Source of the DNA: CAVXYC01 sp046154735
Lineage (GTDB): Bacteria > Chloroflexota > UBA6077 > JACCZL01
Direction: 5' to 3'
NCBI GenBank assembly: GCA_046154735.1
Contig: JBJXFJ010000232.1
Coordinates: forward strand, 1-9,262
Length of the DNA: 9,262 bases
Shown here: positions 6,200 through 9,262 of the stretch, in pieces
How the letters are laid out: every line of letters starts with the position of its first letter
Position numbering within the stretch: the first letter of the stretch is position 1
Notes under the pieces: generated by a model
Database searches by the model: none
Told to the model about the DNA's origin: nothing
What the model saw: only the letters and a program-made list of their open reading frames with translations
Translations under genes and position numbers: made by a program

Positions 6200-6318
6200 C
6201 CCAAAAGTCTAGGGCGCACAAGATTCAGTTGCGCTTCGCCACGGGTCAATACCATCTGTACCGCCAACTTTACATTCCGTCTCTGGCCCAGTTGGTGACG
6301 AAAGTCGTAATCCTCCAG

Positions 6319-6372
6319 AGCGGACGCTGGCTGGTTACCCTGACGCGGACGGCGTTGTCAATGCGGACGCCG
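6319..6372. repeat. Left copy of a 54-nt diverged direct repeat
   Basis: Gapless comparison with 6512-6565 gives 38 identical positions of 54, higher (25 of 33) in the first part. In suitable frames both copies read GRWL-x-TLT-x-T. The copy ends where the composite inverted repeat begins (6371). It may be a remnant of a duplicated sequence into which that element inserted. Confidence 0.4.
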
Positions 6373-6493
6373 TAGGGGCGACTGGCAGTCGCCCGCGCCC
6401 CCACCCAGAACGAAGGAACCGGGCACGAAATCATTAGGTTTAAGCATCGCCGACCGGGATATCGCAGCGGGCGACCGGCCAGTCGCCCCTACG
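6371..6493. repeat. 123-bp composite inverted repeat with palindromic ends
   Basis: The left arm (6371-6396, starting CGTAGGGGCGACTGG) and the reverse complement of the right arm (6467-6493) are identical except for a CG-to-A change near the inner end. Each arm is itself palindromic: GGGCGACTG/CAGTCGCCC on the left and GGGCGAC/GTCGCCC-type pairing on the right. The central 70 bp (6397-6466) show no coding sense. The arrangement resembles paired REP-type or MITE-like elements. Similar GTAGGGGCGAC...GTCGCCCCTAC palindromes are, to my recollection, frequent in some Chloroflexota and cyanobacterial genomes; that has not been checked. Confidence 0.8.
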
Positions 6494-6511
6494 GATGTCG
6501 CGATCGAACGC

Positions 6512-6565
6512 GGAGGTCGCTGGTTGGGCACGCTGACGCAGACGCAGGTGATAGTGCAGATGCCG
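6512..6565. repeat. Right copy of the 54-nt diverged direct repeat
   Basis: Partner of 6319-6372, in the same orientation and starting 193 nt further on. The most alike segment is CGCTGG...ACxCTGACGCxGACG. It lies 19 nt beyond the right end of the composite inverted repeat. Confidence 0.4.
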
Positions 6566-6608
6566 GTCGGCCGCATCGGGGGATTAACGCGCACGAAATG
6601 CTCGTGTT

Positions 6609-6920
6609 TCAGCGCGGCTCGTAGATCTCAAAGCTAAGGCGCACCGGTAGAAATAGAGGTCGCAGCTCCACGCCCGCCTGAGTAATCTCACTGACAAGTC
6701 GGCTTAACTCATCCCTGAGCTCAACGGTGGCCGCTTCCGCGTCCGACTGAGATTCCCAACGACTGAATGTTCCACAGACACCGCTCGCCTCGTCCATAAA
6801 GAAGCTCACGCCGAGACAACCCGGAAAATTGTGATAGCGCGGTGCGATGGAATCCACCGCGGCTTCGAGCTGCGCTCGCTCCCGAGCGCCAAATGGGAAG
6901 AGATACAGTCGTCCAAACAT
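6609..6920 (-). CDS. Small dimeric alpha/beta-barrel-like protein (ABM/monooxygenase-like)
   Basis: The 103-residue product starts at the ATG at 6920, where GGGGAG lies eight bases upstream. A longer frame from 6992 would overlap the upstream hydrolase by 49 nt and lacks this support. The layout fits the ferredoxin-like dimeric alpha/beta barrel fold: strand MFGRLYLFPF, a helix with REARAQLEAAV-like character (13-24), strand GCLGVSFFMDEASGVCGTFSRW, then a long helix SQSDAEAATVELRDELSRLV and a C-terminal strand. Proteins of this fold include antibiotic-biosynthesis-type monooxygenases and stress or heme-related barrels. No catalytic residues can be assigned. It follows the alpha/beta hydrolase gene by 23 nt and almost certainly shares its transcript. 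The fold assignment is from pattern only. Confidence 0.65.
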   Translation of the reverse strand: MFGRLYLFPFGARERAQLEAAVDSIAPRYHNFPGCLGVSFFMDEASGVCGTFSRWESQSDAEAATVELRDELSRLVSEITQAGVELRPLFLPVRLSFEIYEPR

Positions 6921-6943
6921 AATTTCGTCTCCCCAGCCGGAAA

Positions 6944-8122
6944 CTAGAGGAATTCCAGGCCTAACGCCCAGAGGTGGATATAGAGCTTCCACAACTCGCC
7001 GGCAATCTGTGTGGGCGGGAGATGCTCATCAATCGTGACGTGTGCAAAGAGGGCTGACTCAGTGAAGCGTTGGAGCACTTCCGGTGCTGCACCCGCTACC
7101 AACCGCCGGGCCTCAGTGAAAGGAACAAACACATCGCCCCGGTCGTGCATGACATAGAGTTTCGTTCTAATTTGATCAACTCGCTCGCTAGGAGATATTG
7201 CAGCCAACCACTCGAGCGCGGACGGATGCAGCTCGCGCACCAGTTCAGTCACTTGCTCGCGTGAGCCCCCCTCGATCAGACCGACCACCACCCGGCCCTC
7301 TTGCGAAAGCACCGCACCGTCCGGCAAGCCGAGCGGTGGCACGCTGAGGTACGCCTCGGCCAGTGTCCGCTTCTCAAGCCCTTCCGTCATCGACAGAATA
7401 AGGTGCTTCACAAATGTGTATCGTGTCACAGCATCCGGAGTCCACGGTACGGCAACGCTGTCGACCACGATCTCACGGCTGGCTATGGAGATGAGCATCT
7501 CGCGCGCATCGAAGAACGCGCCAAGCACGTTAGCGAATTGAGCAAGCTCGGCGCCTCGCGGATCCTCCACCGCAAGGAGGACGAGTGAGCCCCCCACCGA
7601 GAATCCCGCCAGACCCATTCGCTGAGCATCAACGCTGGGCTCGGCTTGGAGCGCCTGGAGCGACTGTATCAGCGTATCCACTTCATCCGGGACAATGTCA
7701 CCTCGCTGGAGCGCCTCTGACTCCGGTACCAGGACGGCCGCGCCGGACCGCGCGAGGCCCTCGGCGAATCGGACCATGTTCTCTGCGCGGCGAAGTCCAA
7801 ATGCACCCGTGAACAGCACGATGCCACCAAACGGTCCTGGGCCAGCAGGCAGGTAAAGATCCGCATCCACCCGACCAGCCGGAGATTGCCAGGTGATCTC
7901 TCGGTGGGACGGCGGCGCCGTGAACACCAGGAGCGGGCGAACCGGAGCATTCTCGAACGCCTCTGGTAACAGCGCCAGCGTCTTGATACCGACACTCACC
8001 GATTGACGGACCATCCCTGCAAGGGTGAGGACCAGAACGATTGCCACCATGAATCGCCGGGTGGATGTCCGTACGCGCCTCGCACGCGGTGGCGGAATAG
8101 TGCTGCCTTCAGCCTGTGCCAT
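6944..8122 (-). CDS. Membrane-anchored alpha/beta hydrolase (dienelactone hydrolase-like)
   Basis: A 392-residue protein with a basic N-terminal tail (RARRVRTSTRR), one TM segment or uncleaved signal at about 24-44, and an external alpha/beta hydrolase domain from about residue 74. The nucleophile elbow GFSVGG puts Ser175 as nucleophile. Asp330 in VMHDRGDVFVPF is the likely acid, and His361 in LFAHVTIDEH the likely base, so the triad appears complete. GGIVLFTGAFGLRR (99-112) would supply the oxyanion region. An insertion of roughly 100 residues between Ser and Asp could form a lid. The family hydrolyses esters, lactones or peptides; the substrate is unknown. It is the first gene of a two-gene unit with the small barrel protein. 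A weak GAG lies upstream of the ATG; TAGACT five bases before the ATG could be a -10 for a near-leaderless mRNA. Confidence 0.85.
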   Translation of the reverse strand: MAQAEGSTIPPPRARRVRTSTRRFMVAIVLVLTLAGMVRQSVSVGIKTLALLPEAFENAPVRPLLVFTAPPSHREITWQSPAGRVDADLYLPAGPGPFGGIVLFTGAFGLRRAENMVRFAEGLARSGAAVLVPESEALQRGDIVPDEVDTLIQSLQALQAEPSVDAQRMGLAGFSVGGSLVLLAVEDPRGAELAQFANVLGAFFDAREMLISIASREIVVDSVAVPWTPDAVTRYTFVKHLILSMTEGLEKRTLAEAYLSVPPLGLPDGAVLSQEGRVVVGLIEGGSREQVTELVRELHPSALEWLAAISPSERVDQIRTKLYVMHDRGDVFVPFTEARRLVAGAAPEVLQRFTESALFAHVTIDEHLPPTQIAGELWKLYIHLWALGLEFL

Positions 8123-8165
8123 GTCTCAGTCTAATCTCGGCGATGCGCACCAGCCCCCTCCATCC

Positions 8166-8216
8166 GGGTGGTTGTTACCACCCAGCGGTTCCTACCGCCT
8201 CTCGGGGTGCGGCACC
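8166..8216 (-). promoter_or_regulatory. Three consecutive small hairpins upstream of the hydrolase gene
   Basis: GGGTGGT-TGTT-ACCACCC (8166-8183), GCGGT-TCCT-ACCGC (8185-8198) and GGTG-CGG-CACC (8206-8216) follow each other almost without gaps. They lie 43-94 nt upstream of the hydrolase ATG, on the minus strand. They could be a structured 5' leader or protein-binding palindromes. No known riboswitch or leader family is recognised. Confidence 0.35.
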
Positions 8217-8766
8217 TTGGAAGGACAAGCCGACAATCAGCTCAGCTCACGTTCTGCCGACGCTTTGGAACAATGTTGCTGCCCACTTCAACTGAGAGCC
8301 ATGTATCTCCAAACGGAGCCAGAGTAACCCGTGCTCGGCCATCAGTAGTCACGCATCCCTGTTTTCCACGAATAAGGATGAACTCGCATGCAGCCTCGTC
8401 TGCCTGTCCACGCGGACGAACCGGTGCTGGACCATTGCCGGCTCATCATTGCTCGGCCTCCGCGAGTCATGCTCGAACAGACGAGTGTTCCCCCCAGGCC
8501 CTGGGACTCACCCCTCTTCGGCAAGCCGGATCAGGGCAAGCTGAATATTCGAGAGTTGTTGGCCGCCGTAGGTGCGTGCATTGTGGGGCTGATCTTGCCA
8601 CGACAGCGGAGCATGGGCTGATTGCGATCTAAGCGCAAATGAACGGTGCAGACGAGTCTCATCCGTTCAGCCCACCATCTGCTCTCGACTATCCGAAATG
8701 ACTACCCCTGGGCTTATACCTTCCTACCCATGTGGCTGGTGGTATTCCCGCTTCACCTCTTTAGAG

Positions 8767-8794
8767 TTGACACGGGACGGTGTTGCTCTGAAAT
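8767..8794 (+). promoter_or_regulatory. Candidate sigma-70-type promoter for the secreted-protein gene
   Basis: A perfect TTGACA (8767-8772) is followed after 16 nt by TGAAAT (8789-8794), which matches four of six consensus bases. It would give a leader of about 140 nt before the ATG at 8939. The -10 is weak, so this is tentative. Confidence 0.3.
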
Positions 8795-8922
8795 CAGGGC
8801 ACAGTGGACGGATGTGGCGACAGAAGCGATCCGTCGCCGACGAAAAGCCTGTCCACTTACCCCGCGCTCTTAAATCTGAATCTAGTTCTTCTGGCGTCCG
8901 CCCCAGAAATCAGTAGGCTGAC

Positions 8923-8930
8923 AGGAAGGG
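8923..8930 (+). promoter_or_regulatory. Ribosome binding site of the partial secreted-protein gene
   Basis: AGGAAGGG lies eight bases before the ATG at 8939. It decides the start of a reading frame that has no stop within the window. Confidence 0.65.
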
Positions 8931-8938
8931 CCAAAATC

Positions 8939-9262
8939 ATGCCCGCTCGTATCCAACTCGTCGGTGCGGTTGCGTGTCTCGTCATTGCCACATCGCTGCT
9001 CTTTGTACCGGCGTCAGCCCAGGAAGACACGCCCCCTTCGCCCACTCCAACGCCCAATCGGGCACCCAGCTACGAACGAGGCGCGCCGCCTGGGGCGCTT
9101 CAGCTCCAGGGGCCGCCGCCCTCGATTAGCCAAGTCATTCTCGACGATTCGTTACAGGGGCGAGGGGCGATCCCCAGCAGATGGGAATGTATGACCGGGC
9201 GTAACGTCGGTGAGTTTGTGGGCGAGGGTTACATCGTCAAGGTAACCGGGCCCTGTGGACCG
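8939..9262 (+). CDS. Secreted protein, 5' part only (runs off the window)
   Basis: The frame is open for 108 codons from the ATG to the window end. A strong ribosome binding site precedes it. Residues 1-28 form a clear signal peptide: one Arg, a hydrophobic core (LVGAVACLVIATSLLFV) and an Ala-x-Ala-like cleavage site at PASAQ. Residues about 29-43 are a Pro/Thr/Ser-rich spacer (PPSPTPTPN). From about residue 65 a folded domain seems to begin (ISQVILDDSLQGRG, then GEFVGEGYIVKVTGPCG), with Cys88 and Cys106 as a possible disulfide. The strand pattern with GEF-GEGY-VKV suggests a beta-sandwich or jelly-roll domain such as those in secreted carbohydrate- or surface-associated proteins. The family cannot be named from this fragment. 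It shares its style (signal peptide, PT-rich spacer, paired Cys) with the TIG protein at 750-1757. Confidence 0.75.
   Translation, partial: MPARIQLVGAVACLVIATSLLFVPASAQEDTPPSPTPTPNRAPSYERGAPPGALQLQGPPPSISQVILDDSLQGRGAIPSRWECMTGRNVGEFVGEGYIVKVTGPCGP

Larger units (their letters stand above)
6090..6608. other. 519-bp intergenic repeat hotspot upstream of the PrpD gene
   Basis: This gap lies between two genes on the minus strand, whose directions make it upstream of PrpD and downstream of the small barrel-protein gene. It holds three different repeats listed separately: the long hairpin (6118-6199), a diverged direct repeat (6319-6372 and 6512-6565) and a composite inverted repeat (6371-6493). 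A plus-strand frame open from 6175 to 6375 contains a protein-like stretch (YHLYRQLYIPSLAQLV) but has no start codon or ribosome site, so it is not called. Confidence 0.6.
8123..8938. other. 816-bp region without a convincing gene
   Basis: This stretch separates the divergent hydrolase operon and the secreted-protein gene. Several short plus-strand frames are open but none looks like a protein family, and none has good start signals except a weak AAGGA before 8388. It contains three small hairpins next to the hydrolase start, a 7-bp inverted repeat TGAACGG/CCGTTCA (8640-8669), a TTGACA-type promoter candidate (8767-8794) and a TTCTGG/CCAGAA inverted repeat (8889-8908) shortly before the downstream gene. 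It may hold remnants of lost genes or long leaders. Confidence 0.5.

Noticed and set aside
6175..6375. Plus-strand open stretch reading YHLYRQLYIPSLAQLV and GRWLVTLT
   Set aside because: It looks slightly protein-like, but there is no start codon with a ribosome site, it begins inside the hairpin element, and the GRWL part belongs to a DNA repeat. It could at most be a gene remnant.
8388..8621. 77-codon plus-strand frame with a short hydrophobic patch (LLAAVGACIVGLIL)
   Set aside because: A weak AAGGA precedes it and the end is mildly protein-like, but there is no recognisable family and the competing frames are equally long. Kept out for lack of support.
8168..8632. 154-codon plus-strand frame in the region after the hydrolase operon
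   Set aside because: Composition (many Ser, Arg, Cys, His) is that of random GC-rich DNA; no motif, and the upstream region is hairpin-rich.
8646..8916. Two overlapping plus-strand frames before the last gene
   Set aside because: Neither has a ribosome site or recognisable domain; each is in a different frame over the same DNA.

Overview
The window looks like chromosomal DNA of an uncultured, moderately GC-rich bacterium. The best guess is Chloroflexota. The grounds are two exported proteins with Thr-Pro(-Arg) linkers, one ending in an IPT/TIG domain, MmgE/PrpD and aldo/keto reductase genes of an environmental type, and intergenic DNA rich in short palindromic repeats. Taxonomy is inference: no rRNA or other marker is present, and Binatota-like lineages would fit too. 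TAG, TGA and TAA all end ordinary genes here, so the standard bacterial code applies.

Layout from left to right. Positions 1-87 hold inverted arrays of a 7-bp repeat that fold into a hairpin right behind a minus-strand gene for a two-TM bacterial-PH-domain protein (91-627). Divergent from it is a secreted Ig-like/TIG protein (750-1757). A shrunken DinB-like gene (1829-2185, minus) is divergent from an intact aldo/keto reductase (2263-3201, plus). After a 428-bp gap with a strong palindrome comes a single reading frame, 3630-4652, broken by two in-frame stops. Its first part is a small helical protein. The rest resembles a caspase-like (clan CD) cysteine peptidase with an apparent His/Cys dyad.

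A complete MmgE/PrpD gene follows (4737-6089, minus) with a TATAAT box placed for a leaderless mRNA. Its 519-bp upstream region is a repeat hotspot: a 25-bp-stem hairpin (6118-6199), a 54-nt diverged direct repeat, and a 123-bp element whose inverted ends are each palindromic (6371-6493). Next is a two-gene minus-strand operon: a membrane-anchored alpha/beta hydrolase (6944-8122) followed by a small dimeric alpha/beta-barrel-like protein (6609-6920). An 816-bp stretch with no convincing gene leads to the start of a second secreted protein (8939 to the window end, partial).

The genes do not form one pathway; this reads as a patchwork of short transcription units. The parts most worth pursuing are the interrupted caspase-like locus and the repeat and hairpin cluster upstream of the PrpD gene. 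No CRISPR array, tRNA, rRNA, integrase or transposase was seen.
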